Positions 1-11,975 of a stretch of 64,000 nucleotides of DNA are shown one piece after another. The position numbers were made by a program, and so were the translations under genes. Below the pieces are notes generated by a model. The model made no database searches. It was not told the DNA's origin and worked only from the letters and a program-made list of their open reading frames with translations. This DNA is from an uncultured Paracoccaceae bacterium (GTDB lineage: Bacteria > Pseudomonadota > Alphaproteobacteria > Rhodobacterales > Rhodobacteraceae): positions 1 to 64,000 of the forward strand of contig CAJXWO010000002.1 of assembly GCA_913062865.1 (NCBI GenBank). The letters are read 5' to 3'. Position 1 is the stretch's first letter; the number at the start of each line of letters is the position of its first letter.

Positions 1-340
<340 letters not shown>

Positions 341-580
341 AAACAGACCATAAGGCCTGTCCTTGACAGTCGAACCTCTGCACATCTCATCAGGTCGGCT
401 AAGACCCGATGAAGTCTCTGTCTGATGTACATCGTCCCACAAAGTGAACGAAGCACCACCAAACAGTGAAGCTGACACCTTCATAATCGCCCCGGAAAAC
501 CCAGAACTAAAAGGCGCGATACACAGAGCGCGATCCATCGCATGAACCAAACCGCCCGCATATCCCTTCAGATACCAAAT

Positions 581-592
581 TGTCAAAAAGCG
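581..592 (-). promoter_or_regulatory. boxA-like antitermination element in the rRNA leader
   Basis: The minus strand reads CGCTTTTTGACA, close to the boxA consensus TGCTCTTTAACA (three differences), and lies about 240 bases before the 16S start. In other bacteria boxA recruits NusB/S10 to rRNA transcripts. The assignment rests on position and partial match only. Confidence 0.45.
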
Positions 593-724
593 AGAAACAA
601 AGCTAGACCAGTGCGCCGTAACTCTTCGGCGCGCCCGCCCAGATGCCTCTGATTGTTGTCCGCCTGCAGAACCGTGATCCCTTCGGCGCCCCGATCCGGC
701 GTCGCTGCCGTGTCGGTGAGCGGG

Positions 725-753
725 TATTTACGGTTCGTGACCGAGGTCCGCAA
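725..753 (-). promoter_or_regulatory. Probable rRNA operon promoter
   Basis: On the minus strand TTGCGG is separated by exactly 17 bases from TAAATA, and an A-rich tract (AAAAAACCA) lies just upstream like an UP element. It sits about 385 bases before mature 16S, a usual distance for a bacterial rRNA leader. The match to the housekeeping sigma consensus is good but not perfect. Confidence 0.6.
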
Positions 754-970
754 GTGGTTTTTTCAGGCTTCGTCATGTTTTTTTCATGTTGGCCGAAAAA
801 CATTGAAAAACAGGCGCTTATCGACACCCTCATGCGCGCCCCGCCGCTTGACCCTGCGGCATCCAACAACGCATTTACAGCCCGAAAGTGCATGAATTAA
901 CCAAGATCCCGGTTATCCCCCGAGATATCCCCAGACTCGTTGCTTTTCGCGGTGGAATCGCGCCCTGCGA

Positions 971-1582
971 TCAGGCTGTTGCCCGTGGTTTCACGCACGC
1001 CTGAGGCAACCGGAGCGCAAGAAGGGCAGCAACCACCCCCAGATACACCAGCGGTTCGAGCTGAAATCCCTTGGCCAGCATCAGAAAGTGAATCGCTCCC
1101 AGCAAAACCGCAACGTAGGTCAGGCGATGGAGTTTGCGCCAAGTCGGCCCCAGCCGGCGCAGCGACCAGTCGTTCGATGTCACTGCGAGCGGCACCATAA
1201 GCAAGAAGCCCGCCATGCCGATGGTGATATAGGGGCGCCTGAGAATATCGGCCCAGATCTGGCCAACAATCTGCACATCCAGAAAGAGCCAAACCAGCAG
1301 ATGGAGGAAGATGTAGGAAAAGCCGATCAGCCCCAGCGCCCTGCGGAACTTGAGCAGGTTGACGCCCACAAGGCGCCGCACCGGGCTGATGGCCAGCGTC
1401 ACGATCAGCACCTGCAGGCCCAGCTCACCCATGCGATGTTCGAGAACCTTGATCGGCTCCACTCCGAGCCCCCCGGTCAGCCCGAGCCAAAACAGCCATG
1501 CGGGTGGCCACACCGCCGCAACGTACAGCGTCCAGGCGGGCACCTGGCGCAGCGCGCTGTTGATCGGGTCGGCGACGGACAT
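971..1582 (-). CDS. msrQ: MsrQ, heme-binding membrane subunit of methionine sulfoxide reductase
   Basis: A 203-residue polytopic protein with about six hydrophobic helices (roughly residues 20-38, 52-66, 82-102, 118-135, 153-171 and 177-192) and conserved helix histidines in LEHRMGELG, FLHLLVW, KLHRLTY and AIHFLML. This is the ferric-reductase-like fold of YedZ/MsrQ. It passes electrons from the respiratory chain to periplasmic MsrP, which repairs oxidised methionines. Its start codon overlaps the msrP stop by one base (TGATG), so the two are translationally coupled. Assignment is firm because the partner is adjacent. Confidence 0.95.
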   Translation of the reverse strand: MSVADPINSALRQVPAWTLYVAAVWPPAWLFWLGLTGGLGVEPIKVLEHRMGELGLQVLIVTLAISPVRRLVGVNLLKFRRALGLIGFSYIFLHLLVWLFLDVQIVGQIWADILRRPYITIGMAGFLLMVPLAVTSNDWSLRRLGPTWRKLHRLTYVAVLLGAIHFLMLAKGFQLEPLVYLGVVAALLALRLPQACVKPRATA

Positions 1583-2484
1583 CAGAAGAACTCGGTCAGG
1601 TCCATGCCGTCATACAGCCCCGCCACCTCGTCGGCATATCCGTTGAACATCAGCGTCGGCTGGCGTCGCGCGAACAAGCCACCGCCGATCATACGCTCGG
1701 TGGCCTGGCTCCAGCGCGGATGATCCACTTCGGGGTTCACGTTTGAATAGAACCCATATTCGCGCGGATTGGCGCGATTCCAGCTCGTAGGCGGCTCCTC
1801 GTCAGTCAGCGTGATACGCACCACCGACTTGATCGACTTGAAACCGTATTTCCAAGGCACCACCAGCCGCAGCGGGGCACCATTCTGCTTGGGAATGTCA
1901 CGACCATAGATACCGGTCGCCATGATGGTGAGCGGATGCATCGCCTCGTCGATCCGCAGACCCTCGACATAGGGCCAGTCGAGCACCGGAAAGCGGGTGC
2001 CGGGCATCTCATCCGGGCGCAGGACCGTTTCGAAGGCCACGTAGCGCGCCCTGTCCTGCACGCCGGCCAGAGACAACAAATCGGCCAGCTCGAACCCGTT
2101 CCACGGGACGACCATCGACCAGGCCTCCACACAGCGGAATCGATAGATGCGCTCTTCGATGTCCATCTGGTCCATGATGTCTTCGAAGGCATAGGTGCCG
2201 GGGCGATCGACCATGCCGTCGATCCGCACCGACCAGGGGTCAATCGTCAGCGCATCGGCGTAGCGTGCCGGGTCGTCCTTGCCGGTGCCGAACTCGTAGT
2301 AGTTGTTATAACTGGTGATCTCTTCCCAGGTGTTGGGTTCGAGCCCTTCCTGCGCGCGGGCGGACCCGGGCAACCCGGCCAGCCCCACACCGGCCAGGCC
2401 GCCCAGGACGGCGCGCCGGTTCAGAAAGAGGTGTTCGGGCGTGACATCGTCACGGGTCAGGGTGTTTGTCCAGCGGCGGGCCAT
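1582..2484 (-). CDS. msrP: MsrP, periplasmic molybdopterin methionine sulfoxide reductase
   Basis: The ORF track starts this protein at 2547, but ATG at 2484 is preferred: GGAG lies six bases upstream and the protein then begins MARRWTN, giving 300 residues. A Tat signal ([11 protein letters not shown]) is followed by a cleavage region SARAQ, as expected for export of a folded cofactor-bearing enzyme. The molybdenum-ligating cysteine lies in [13 protein letters not shown], and the C-terminal half ([11 protein letters not shown]) is typical of the sulfite-oxidase-like fold. It reduces methionine sulfoxide in envelope proteins with electrons from MsrQ. Confidence 0.96.
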   Translation of the reverse strand: MARRWTNTLTRDDVTPEHLFLNRRAVLGGLAGVGLAGLPGSARAQEGLEPNTWEEITSYNNYYEFGTGKDDPARYADALTIDPWSVRIDGMVDRPGTYAFEDIMDQMDIEERIYRFRCVEAWSMVVPWNGFELADLLSLAGVQDRARYVAFETVLRPDEMPGTRFPVLDWPYVEGLRIDEAMHPLTIMATGIYGRDIPKQNGAPLRLVVPWKYGFKSIKSVVRITLTDEEPPTSWNRANPREYGFYSNVNPEVDHPRWSQATERMIGGGLFARRQPTLMFNGYADEVAGLYDGMDLTEFF

Positions 2485-2595
2485 GGCAATCTCCGGTTTG
2501 CTGTCAGCGAAAAGGTAAGAGAGATCGCCCCTCCGACCAACAAACACCGTCTCACGTTGGCGTCACGGCCGTGAAACAAAGGGCGACTGGTGCCG

Positions 2596-4152
2596 TCAGG
2601 ACGCTTCCAGCCTGCGAATGGCATCCTCGAACTGCTTGTAGCCACGCGCGCGAGCAATGCCTTCGAGTCCAAGGTGAACCGACGGATGCAGTTCGTTCAT
2701 CTGCACCGATGTGCCGTCATCCTGCACAACTCGCATGTGCCGCCGGCGCATCAGGCGCGGTTCGGCCACGCCGACCGAATGGGCGATCGTCTCCACCTCG
2801 CTCGCCACAGATCTGGCATAGGCCGCAACGCGCTTGTCCTTTTCCGTGACGACCAGCCCCTTTTGCAGGTGGGGGTCATGGGTGGTGATGCCCGTGGGGC
2901 AGGTGTTCTTGTTGCATTTGAGCGCCTGGATACAGCCGAGGCTGAACATGAAGCCCCGCGCCGAGGTCACGAAATCCGCGCCCAGGCAGATCGCCCAAGC
3001 CACGTCCCCCGGAGCCACCAGCTTGCCGGCGGCAACGATGCGAATGCGGTCGTGCAGCCCCGCCAGGTCGCGCAGGTCGACCATGCGGATCAAGGCTTCG
3101 CGCAAGGGCAGCCCAACCAGGTCGATCAGCGGCATCGGCGCCGCACCCGTGCCGCCCTCGCCGCCATCGACGGTTATGAAGTCGGGGGCGCATTCTTCGC
3201 CGCGCTCCTTGATCCGTTTGAACAGATCGAACCAGGGGTCGGCGGATCCGATACAGGTCTTGAAGCCCACGGGCTTGCCGGTGACCTCGCGGATACGGCC
3301 CATCAGGTCCAGCAGGTCATCGAAATCGTCGACCTCACGATGCCGGTTCGGCGATATCGCGTCCTGCCCAAGCGGTACGCCTCGGATACGCGAGACTTCT
3401 TCGTCGATCTTCGCTGATGGCAGGATGCCGCCCTTGCCGGGTTTCGCGCCCTGGCTCAGCTTGATTTCGAACATCTTGACCTCGGGATGGGCAGCGACCT
3501 CGCGCAGCTTTTCGTCGCTCAGGTTGCCGGCCTCGTCCCGGACACCGAACTTGGCGGTGCCGATCTGAAAGACGATGTCGCACCCACCTTCAAGGTGATA
3601 GGGCGACAGCCCGCCTTCGCCGGTGTTCAGCCAGATCCCGGCCCGTTTCGCACCGCGGCTGAGCGCCTGCACAGCTGGCTTGGAAATCGCGCCGTAGGAC
3701 ATGCCCGAGATGTGAAAGATCGAAGTGGCCGAATAGGGCTCTCGGCAATAGGGCCCGATCATCATCGGTTCGGTCGAGGCGTATTGATCGTCAAGCGGCG
3801 GGAAAACTGCGTTCATGAAGATTGGCGTGCCGGGCACGGTGAGGTTTCGGGTCGATCCGAAGGCGACCGTGTTTCCCTTGCCCTCGGCGGCGCGGTAAAC
3901 CCAGTTGCGCTGCGCCCGATTGAACGGCATCTCTTCGCGGTCCATGGCGAAGAAGTACTGACGGAAGAATTCGCCAAGTTCGGTGAACAGCCCCCTGAAA
4001 CGACCGATGACAGGATAGTTGCGGCGGATCGCGTCGCCCGTCTGCGTGCGGTCCAGCACGAAAAGCACCAGAACCACCAGAAAGCCAACCCCGATGACGA
4101 ACACGAAGGCAAGCGCAAGTGCCTCCAGCGCGGCGGTGGCCCATCCCATCAT
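2596..4152 (-). CDS. Membrane-anchored FMN-binding glutamate synthase family protein
   Basis: The start at 4152 has GGAGGA five bases upstream. The ORF track's longer start adds six residues that encode this ribosome site. An N-terminal transmembrane helix (about residues 8-35) precedes a GltB-like central and FMN domain. Visible motifs are DGGEGGTGAAP for flavin binding and CIQALKCNKNTCPTGI, the three-cysteine 3Fe-4S motif of glutamate synthases. No glutamine amidotransferase domain is present, so it may use free ammonia or have another role. It is a stand-alone gene; the true substrate is unknown. Confidence 0.85.
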   Translation of the reverse strand: MMGWATAALEALALAFVFVIGVGFLVVLVLFVLDRTQTGDAIRRNYPVIGRFRGLFTELGEFFRQYFFAMDREEMPFNRAQRNWVYRAAEGKGNTVAFGSTRNLTVPGTPIFMNAVFPPLDDQYASTEPMMIGPYCREPYSATSIFHISGMSYGAISKPAVQALSRGAKRAGIWLNTGEGGLSPYHLEGGCDIVFQIGTAKFGVRDEAGNLSDEKLREVAAHPEVKMFEIKLSQGAKPGKGGILPSAKIDEEVSRIRGVPLGQDAISPNRHREVDDFDDLLDLMGRIREVTGKPVGFKTCIGSADPWFDLFKRIKERGEECAPDFITVDGGEGGTGAAPMPLIDLVGLPLREALIRMVDLRDLAGLHDRIRIVAAGKLVAPGDVAWAICLGADFVTSARGFMFSLGCIQALKCNKNTCPTGITTHDPHLQKGLVVTEKDKRVAAYARSVASEVETIAHSVGVAEPRLMRRRHMRVVQDDGTSVQMNELHPSVHLGLEGIARARGYKQFEDAIRRLEAS

Positions 4153-4273
4153 GTATTCCTCCGATCTCATATGTTGATTTGCCTCAATGCAGCCGCCGGG
4201 GCCGCATCACTACAGTGACCATGTGACAACGACGCGGCAAGATATTTGCCCGTCCATGTTAAGGGAGGGTTTC

Positions 4274-4714
4274 ATGAAAATTTTTCTTGCGGCGACCGCG
4301 GTCGCCCTGGCCGCCTCGTCCGCTCTGGCGCAGGAGATGGTCACCTACACCACCGATCAAAGCTTCGACGATGTCGTCTTCGGCGTTGAAAACGCGATCC
4401 TCGACGAGGGTCTCGTGGTCGATCATGTCAGTCATGTGGGCGAGATGCTGGAACGGACAAGGGCCGATGTGGGTTCGGATGTCGTTCTATATGATCAGGC
4501 GGATGTGTTCAGCTTCTGCTCGGCCACCGTGTCGCGCAGCGTGATGGAGGCCGATCCGATGAACATCCTCTACTGTCCCTACGACATCTTCGTGATGCAG
4601 ATGGCGGACAGCGAGGAGGTTGTCGTGGGGTTCCGGACCTATCCGGACGGCGCCATGCAAGAGGTTCAGGCCATGCTTGACGGGATCGCGAAATCCGCGC
4701 TGGGACTGGACTGA
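4274..4714 (+). CDS. Secreted DUF302 domain protein
   Basis: A 146-residue protein. The ORF track starts at 4187, but ATG at 4274 follows a strong AGGGAGGG site and is immediately followed by a signal peptide (MKIFLAATAVALAASSALAQ). The mature part, with SFDDVVFGVENAILDEGL and NILYCPYDIFVMQM, matches the DUF302 pattern of a small alpha/beta domain of unknown function. It is probably periplasmic. It stands alone between a divergent flavoprotein gene and the fasciclin gene. Confidence 0.8.
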   Translation: MKIFLAATAVALAASSALAQEMVTYTTDQSFDDVVFGVENAILDEGLVVDHVSHVGEMLERTRADVGSDVVLYDQADVFSFCSATVSRSVMEADPMNILYCPYDIFVMQMADSEEVVVGFRTYPDGAMQEVQAMLDGIAKSALGLD

Positions 4715-4916
4715 AACGGCAACGGACATAACGCGGCGGTGACGCCGGATCACAACTTTCTCACTGGAAACACAACGGTGCCGTGTTTTAGTGTCCGAGC
4801 CGTTAATGTCCAGTCGCCTTGGCGGAAATCCCCCGGTGATCTGAACGGTTTGTCCTCTATATACCCCGACGACGCCACAGGAAACGCGTCGTTGAACAGT
4901 TGAAGGAGGACTATCA

Positions 4917-5393
4917 ATGTTCCGCAGAACTTACCTTGCCCTCACCGCCGCCGCAGCCCTGACCGCAGGCTCGGCCTTTGCCGCTGGCCACTCGAAAGAC
5001 ATCGTCGACACCGCGGTCGACGCCGGCAACTTCACCACCCTTGTCGCCGCAGTCGAAGCCGCGGGCCTGGTCGAAAACCTGAAGGGCGAAGGCCCGTTCA
5101 CTGTCTTCGCGCCCACCGATGAAGCCTTTGCTGCGCTGCCCGACGGCACCGTCGAGGGTCTTCTGGAAGACCCCGAAGCCCTGGCCAACATCCTGACCTA
5201 CCACGTCGTACCGGGCGCTGTGATGTCGTCGGATCTGTCGAACAACATGATGGCGACCACCGTGCAGGGGTCTGACGTCACCATCATGACCGAAGGCGGC
5301 GTGACCGTGAACGGCGCAAACGTCGTCACCGCGGACATTGAAGCCTCGAACGGCGTGATCCACGTCATCGACGCGGTGATCCTGCCCGAGTAA
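4917..5393 (+). CDS. Secreted fasciclin (FAS1) domain protein
   Basis: 158 residues with a signal peptide ending near AGSAFAAG and one FAS1 domain. The H1 motif is [25 protein letters not shown] follows in the middle, and the domain ends with [15 protein letters not shown]1 domains mediate adhesion and surface contacts, but a specific role cannot be assigned. A strong GAAGGAGGA site precedes the ATG, and a clear terminator follows, so the gene is monocistronic. Confidence 0.92.
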   Translation: MFRRTYLALTAAAALTAGSAFAAGHSKDIVDTAVDAGNFTTLVAAVEAAGLVENLKGEGPFTVFAPTDEAFAALPDGTVEGLLEDPEALANILTYHVVPGAVMSSDLSNNMMATTVQGSDVTIMTEGGVTVNGANVVTADIEASNGVIHVIDAVILPE

Positions 5394-5418
5394 TCCAACC
5401 CGGAGTGATCCTGATGGC

Positions 5419-5445
5419 GGGCGGACCCTTTGGTCCGCCCGTTTT
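5419..5445 (+). terminator. Rho-independent terminator after the fasciclin gene
   Basis: A perfect nine-base stem GGGCGGACC / GGTCCGCCC with a CTTT loop is followed by GTTTT. It lies 26 bases past the fasciclin stop codon. Confidence 0.8.
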
Positions 5446-5520
5446 CGTGAGCCCTCCGGCCACCGGGCTTGATCAGCCCGGCCGGGCTGCGCATCCTCCG
5501 CCCGACAGGAGGAACCGGAC

Positions 5521-6279
5521 ATGGACACCAAAACCGCAATCGTCACCGGCGCGGCGCGCGGCATCGGTCTTGCCACCGCAAAGCGCTTTCTGTCCATGGG
5601 CTGGCAGGTCGCCATGGTGGATTGGGACAACGAAACGCTTGCGCAGGCATCCCGGGGGCTCGATCCGGTCTGCACCCTGCCCCACGACATATCCCAACCT
5701 GACCAGGCCTCTGCCATTGCCGCCAAAACGCTCGACCGGTTCGGGCGGATCGACGCCTTGGTGAACAATGCGGGCATCGCCGATTTCGGGCCGATCGAAG
5801 ACACGGATTTCGCCCGCTGGCGCGAGGTGATGTCGGTCAACCTCGACGGCACCTTCCTGGTCAGCCAGGCGGCGGTGCCCGCGCTCAAGGCCAGCCGTGG
5901 CGCCATTGTCAACATCGCGTCGATCAGCGGGCTGCGCGCCTCCACCCTGCGGGTGGCCTATGGCACGTCAAAGGCAGCGGTGATGCACCTGACCCTGCAG
6001 CAGGCGGTGGAACTGGGCGAATACGGCATTCGCGCCAATTGCGTCTGCCCCGGACCCGTGCGCACCAAGCTGGCCATGGCAGTCCACTCTCAAGAAATCA
6101 TTGATGCCTATCACGACGCTATCCCGCTCAACCGCTACGGCAGCGAGGACGAGATAGCAGCGCTGATCGCGTTTCTCTGCTCCGAAGACGCATCCTACGT
6201 AACCGGTCAGATCATTGCCGCCGATGGCGGGTTTGACGCAACGGGGATCGGCCTGCCCGCCCTGCGCGGCTCAAAATAA
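5521..6279 (+). CDS. Short-chain dehydrogenase/reductase (SDR) family oxidoreductase
   Basis: 252 residues of the classical SDR type. The nucleotide-binding motif TGAARGIG is near residue 10, NNAG in the middle, the catalytic serine lies in NIASISG, and YGTSK supplies the Tyr/Lys pair. The C-terminal PGPVRTKLA and ITGQ-like VTGQIIAADGG segments are typical. AGGAGG lies upstream of ATG. It stands alone between the fasciclin terminator and convergent clpB; substrate unknown. Confidence 0.9.
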   Translation: MDTKTAIVTGAARGIGLATAKRFLSMGWQVAMVDWDNETLAQASRGLDPVCTLPHDISQPDQASAIAAKTLDRFGRIDALVNNAGIADFGPIEDTDFARWREVMSVNLDGTFLVSQAAVPALKASRGAIVNIASISGLRASTLRVAYGTSKAAVMHLTLQQAVELGEYGIRANCVCPGPVRTKLAMAVHSQEIIDAYHDAIPLNRYGSEDEIAALIAFLCSEDASYVTGQIIAADGGFDATGIGLPALRGSK

Positions 6280-6328
6280 AGGGACCGGGCGCAGGCCCGA
6301 CCCCCTCCGATCGTCATGGATTGGCGCG

Positions 6329-8947
<2,619 letters not shown>

Positions 8948-9029
8948 GGCATTTTTCTCCTTTTTCAAGCGCCCGACTTAATGGAAACGCCTGCTTGGCA
9001 GCACGTCTGGGGTTCGGGCCTCGGAAAGA

Positions 9030-9058
9030 AGATGGAGATCGCCCCGGGCCTGTTCAAG
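9030..9058 (-). promoter_or_regulatory. RpoH (sigma-32) type heat-shock promoter of clpB
   Basis: On the minus strand CTTGAA is followed after 15 bases by CTCCATCT, one mismatch from the sigma-32 pattern CTTGAA-N13..17-CCCCATNT. It ends about 80 bases before the clpB start codon. A heat-shock promoter is expected for clpB, so sequence and context agree. Confidence 0.7.
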
Positions 9059-9191
9059 TCCGCGTGATCGGGTTTCCCGTTTGCCTCAATTCGGCCCCGA
9101 AGAAGTGCGCCCTACGCCGCGGTCCGGCCAATTGGTTAACAAAAGGCTAACTGATGCTCCCTTAAGGCGTATCATGAAAGGTGAACGAGTG

Positions 9192-9455
9192 ATGTTGATT
9201 GAATCCACTGACGTCTCGGACTTCCGCTACGATCCTGACTTGAAAGAGGCACGTGCCGTTGTCGCCCTGACCGCACGGGACCGCGCGATCACCCTGTTCT
9301 GTCACGCAGATGTGACGGACGGGAGCGACGCAATCGACCTGCTGGTTGAGGACGCCCTGCGACAACTGCGCCGGATGCCCGAGTTCCGCCGCGCGCCCGA
9401 TAGCGTCCAACTGGCCACAGCCTACGCACCACCGGCAGATAGCCTGGCCGCTTGA
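9192..9455 (+). CDS. Conserved small protein of unknown function
   Basis: An 87-residue acidic protein (MLIESTDVSDFRYDPDLKEAR...). ATG at 9192 is preferred over 9174 and the track's 9081 because AAAGGTG lies at a workable distance. It has no signal peptide or membrane segment. The visible pattern is a strand-rich first half (RAVVALTARDRAITLFCHADV) and a helical second half (IDLLVEDALRQLRRMPEFRR). It lies 52 bases upstream of pyrF in the same direction and may be co-transcribed with it. I do not recognise the family. Confidence 0.6.
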   Translation: MLIESTDVSDFRYDPDLKEARAVVALTARDRAITLFCHADVTDGSDAIDLLVEDALRQLRRMPEFRRAPDSVQLATAYAPPADSLAA

Positions 9456-9507
9456 CGCGGGGCACACCGGACGCGAGAAGGGCCACGCACCACACGGAGG
9501 CCCGGAC

Positions 9508-10203
9508 ATGCAGGACGACAGACTGATCGTGGCACTGGACGTGCCCCACGCTGCCGCCGGGCTGGAGCTGTCCGCCCGCCTGGGCGACGCGGTGTCGTTC
9601 TACAAGATCGGGCTTGGCATGCTGACGGGCGGCGGGCTTGCCTTGGCAAACGAGCTCAAGCAGGAGCATGGCAAGCGTATCTTTCTGGACATGAAGCTGT
9701 TCGATATCGGTGCCACGGTCGAGGCCGCGGTGCGCGGACTGTGTCAGTTCGATCTCGACTTCCTGACCGTCCACGGCGACCCCCATGTGGTGCGCGCCGC
9801 CAAAGAGGGTGCATCGAAGTCCGACACACAGATTCTGGCGGTCACGATCCTGACCTCGCTTGACCGAGCCGATCTGGACGACAGCCTTATCCAGGCAGGC
9901 GATATCGCCGATCTGGTCTGCACCCGAGCCGCCCGCGCCTTTGCAGCCGGGGCCGACGGCGTCATCGCCTCGCCCAACGAGGCCGCGATGATCCGCGCCC
10001 TGCCAGAGGCGGCGGGCAAGCTGATCGTCACGCCCGGCGTGCGGCCCGCAGGCACGGATAAGGGCGATCAGAAACGCATCGCGACACCGGGCGCGGCTGT
10101 CAACGCGGGTGCCGATCATATCGTGGTGGGCCGCCCGGTCTGGCAGGCGGACGACCCACGCGCCGCCGCACAAGCCATCGTGGCAGAGCTGGCCGCGCTC
10201 TAA
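9508..10203 (+). CDS. pyrF: Orotidine 5'-phosphate decarboxylase
   Basis: 231 residues from ATG at 9508 with CGGAGG upstream; the longer track ORF is an extension. It catalyses the last step of UMP synthesis. The active-site array DMKLFDIGATV provides the conserved Lys and Asp residues, LDV near the N-terminus contributes the first Asp/Lys region, and TPGVRP is the phosphate-binding loop near the C-terminus. Length fits the bacterial type. Its stop overlaps the convergent Nudix gene by four bases. Confidence 0.97.
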   Translation: MQDDRLIVALDVPHAAAGLELSARLGDAVSFYKIGLGMLTGGGLALANELKQEHGKRIFLDMKLFDIGATVEAAVRGLCQFDLDFLTVHGDPHVVRAAKEGASKSDTQILAVTILTSLDRADLDDSLIQAGDIADLVCTRAARAFAAGADGVIASPNEAAMIRALPEAAGKLIVTPGVRPAGTDKGDQKRIATPGAAVNAGADHIVVGRPVWQADDPRAAAQAIVAELAAL

Positions 10204-10604
10204 CCCCGCGCCTTCAGATACTCGGCCACCTGCGTTCGGAAATGCGGGACGGCTTCCCGATGCTTGGTAAAGTCCCAGGGTGCCAGCAGCGCCCAGCCCT
10301 GCCCCTCGTCGCCAAAACGCACATGCGCCGCCGCCTCGCCCCCCAGGTGCGCGGCAAAGAACCAGACCGTGCCATAGGGCCGGGTATAGCTGCGTCCCCA
10401 GACCAGCGCGTCCTTGATCAGGACCAGCCCCACCTCTTCGCGCGTTTCGCGCAGCACGCAGGCCTCGGGCGTCTCGGTCCCCTCGCGCCCGCCGCCGGGC
10501 AGATCCAGATGGTTGGGAAAGGGAATATCGGCGCGGTCGTCGCGGCGGATCACCAACAGCTGATCGCCCAGGAAAAGAGATAGTTTCGCGCCGACGAAGT
10601 CCAT
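10200..10604 (-). CDS. Nudix hydrolase
   Basis: 134 residues when started at 10604 (MDFVGAKLSL), which has GGGAAAG just upstream; the track ORF is 16 residues longer. The Nudix box GGREGTETPEACVLRETREE followed by VGL is complete, including the REXXEE metal-binding glutamates. It presumably cleaves a nucleoside diphosphate derivative, but the substrate cannot be told. It is convergent with pyrF and divergent from dinB. Confidence 0.9.
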   Translation of the reverse strand: MDFVGAKLSLFLGDQLLVIRRDDRADIPFPNHLDLPGGGREGTETPEACVLRETREEVGLVLIKDALVWGRSYTRPYGTVWFFAAHLGGEAAAHVRFGDEGQGWALLAPWDFTKHREAVPHFRTQVAEYLKARG

Positions 10605-10660
10605 GTTCTTTCCCTGCCTCCCGCAGTAGACTGGGACACACATCCCGGACACGCAAACCC

Positions 10661-11914
10661 ATGCCCGCTCTTTGCCGCGATTGCCTCAAGAGTTTTGACA
10701 CCGGCCGCCGCTGCCCTGCCTGCGGCAGCCCGCGCACCGTTGCGCACCCTGAACTCAACGCGCTGTCCATCGCGCATATGGATTGCGATGCCTTCTATGC
10801 CAGTGTCGAGAAACGCGACAACCCGGAGCTTGCCGAAAAGCCCGTGATCATCGGTGGCGGGCGGCGCGGTGTCGTCTCCACCGCCTGCTATGTCGCGCGC
10901 ATCCGCGGCGTGCGCTCGGCGATGCCCATGTTCAAGGCACTGGAACTGTGCCCCGATGCCGTTGTCGTCCGCCCGCGGATGGAGGTATATGCTGAAGTTT
11001 CGCGTGCGATCCGCGCGATGATGGAGGATCTGACCCCTGCCATCGAACCCCTATCACTGGACGAGGCGTTTCTGGACCTCACCGGCACCGAGCGGTTGCA
11101 TGGTGCCCCACCCGCTGTGATGCTGGCGGGGCTGGTGAAACGCATGCGGGACGAGCTTGGGGTGACCGGCTCCATCGGGCTCAGCCATAACAAGTTTCTG
11201 GCCAAGGTCGCCTCGGACCTCGACAAGCCCCACGGCTTTGCCGTGATCGGCCAAGCCGAGACGATGGACTTCCTTGCCGATAAACCGGTGCGCATGATCT
11301 GGGGGGTGGGCCAGGCCGGGCAGGACGCGCTCGACCGGGCGGGCATCCGCACCTTCACCGATCTGCGCCGTTGGGACCGGGAGGATCTGATCGCCCGCTT
11401 CGGGTCCATGGGAGACCGGCTCTGGCACCTGGCGCGTGGCGAGGATCACCGCCGCGTCTCGGCCCATGCGCCGGTCAAGAGCATCTCGAACGAGACCACG
11501 TTTCACGAGGATACCGGCGATCCGAACCTGCTGGACGGTCATATCTGGCGCTTGGCCGAAAAGGTCGCCGACCGGGCCAAGGCCAAGGGGCTCGCGGGCC
11601 GCGTGGTGACGCTCAAGCTCAAACGCGCCAACCACAAGCTGTTGACCCGACGCACCGCGCTGAGCGATCCCACGCAACTGGCCGACCGGATCTACCGCAC
11701 TGCCCGCACCCTGTTCGAGCACCGCAACGACCCGGGCCCCTACCGCCTGTTGGGCGTCGGTATTTCCGACCTGAGCAGCGCCGAGGGGGCGGATCTGTCC
11801 GGCGACCTGCTGGATCCCGATGCCAAGAAACGGGGCGCGGCGGAACGCGCCACCGACCGCATCCGCGCGCGCTTTGGAGACGAGGCAATCCTGAAGGGCC
11901 GCGCCCTGCGCTAG
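10661..11914 (+). CDS. dinB: DNA polymerase IV with N-terminal zinc-finger-like extension
   Basis: A 417-residue Y-family translesion polymerase. Catalytic metal ligands lie in MDCDAFYASVE (about residues 40-50) and SLDEAFLD (about 130). The helix-hairpin-helix region and little-finger domain (KSISNETTFHEDTGD onward) complete the protein. Before the polymerase core there are about 35 extra residues, MPALCRDCLKSF...CPACGS, with two CxxC pairs spaced like a zinc ribbon. The start is consistent with the divergent upstream Nudix gene. E. coli DinB lacks this extension. No LexA box could be recognised upstream. Confidence 0.95.
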   Translation: MPALCRDCLKSFDTGRRCPACGSPRTVAHPELNALSIAHMDCDAFYASVEKRDNPELAEKPVIIGGGRRGVVSTACYVARIRGVRSAMPMFKALELCPDAVVVRPRMEVYAEVSRAIRAMMEDLTPAIEPLSLDEAFLDLTGTERLHGAPPAVMLAGLVKRMRDELGVTGSIGLSHNKFLAKVASDLDKPHGFAVIGQAETMDFLADKPVRMIWGVGQAGQDALDRAGIRTFTDLRRWDREDLIARFGSMGDRLWHLARGEDHRRVSAHAPVKSISNETTFHEDTGDPNLLDGHIWRLAEKVADRAKAKGLAGRVVTLKLKRANHKLLTRRTALSDPTQLADRIYRTARTLFEHRNDPGPYRLLGVGISDLSSAEGADLSGDLLDPDAKKRGAAERATDRIRARFGDEAILKGRALR

Positions 11915-11975
11915 GCGCCTCCCGCCCCGGGCCGGACCCGGGGCCTCCCGGCCAGCCACATCTTTTGCGCCCGCC

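Larger units (their letters stand above)
341..970 (-). other. rRNA operon leader and upstream region, no gene
   Basis: About 630 bases between the 16S 5' end and msrQ. The ORFs in the track (for example 290..586 and 603..893 on the minus strand) overlap the rRNA leader, have no credible ribosome binding sites and resemble no protein family. The region holds the rRNA promoter and a boxA-like element, annotated separately. Nothing else recognisable is present. Confidence 0.7.

Noticed and set aside
603-893. Small ORFs in the rRNA leader
   Set aside because: Overlap the rRNA promoter and leader, no ribosome site and no protein resemblance.
4855-4865. TATATA as a -10 element before the fasciclin gene
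   Set aside because: No -35 element at a proper spacing could be found for the housekeeping sigma or a sure alternative.
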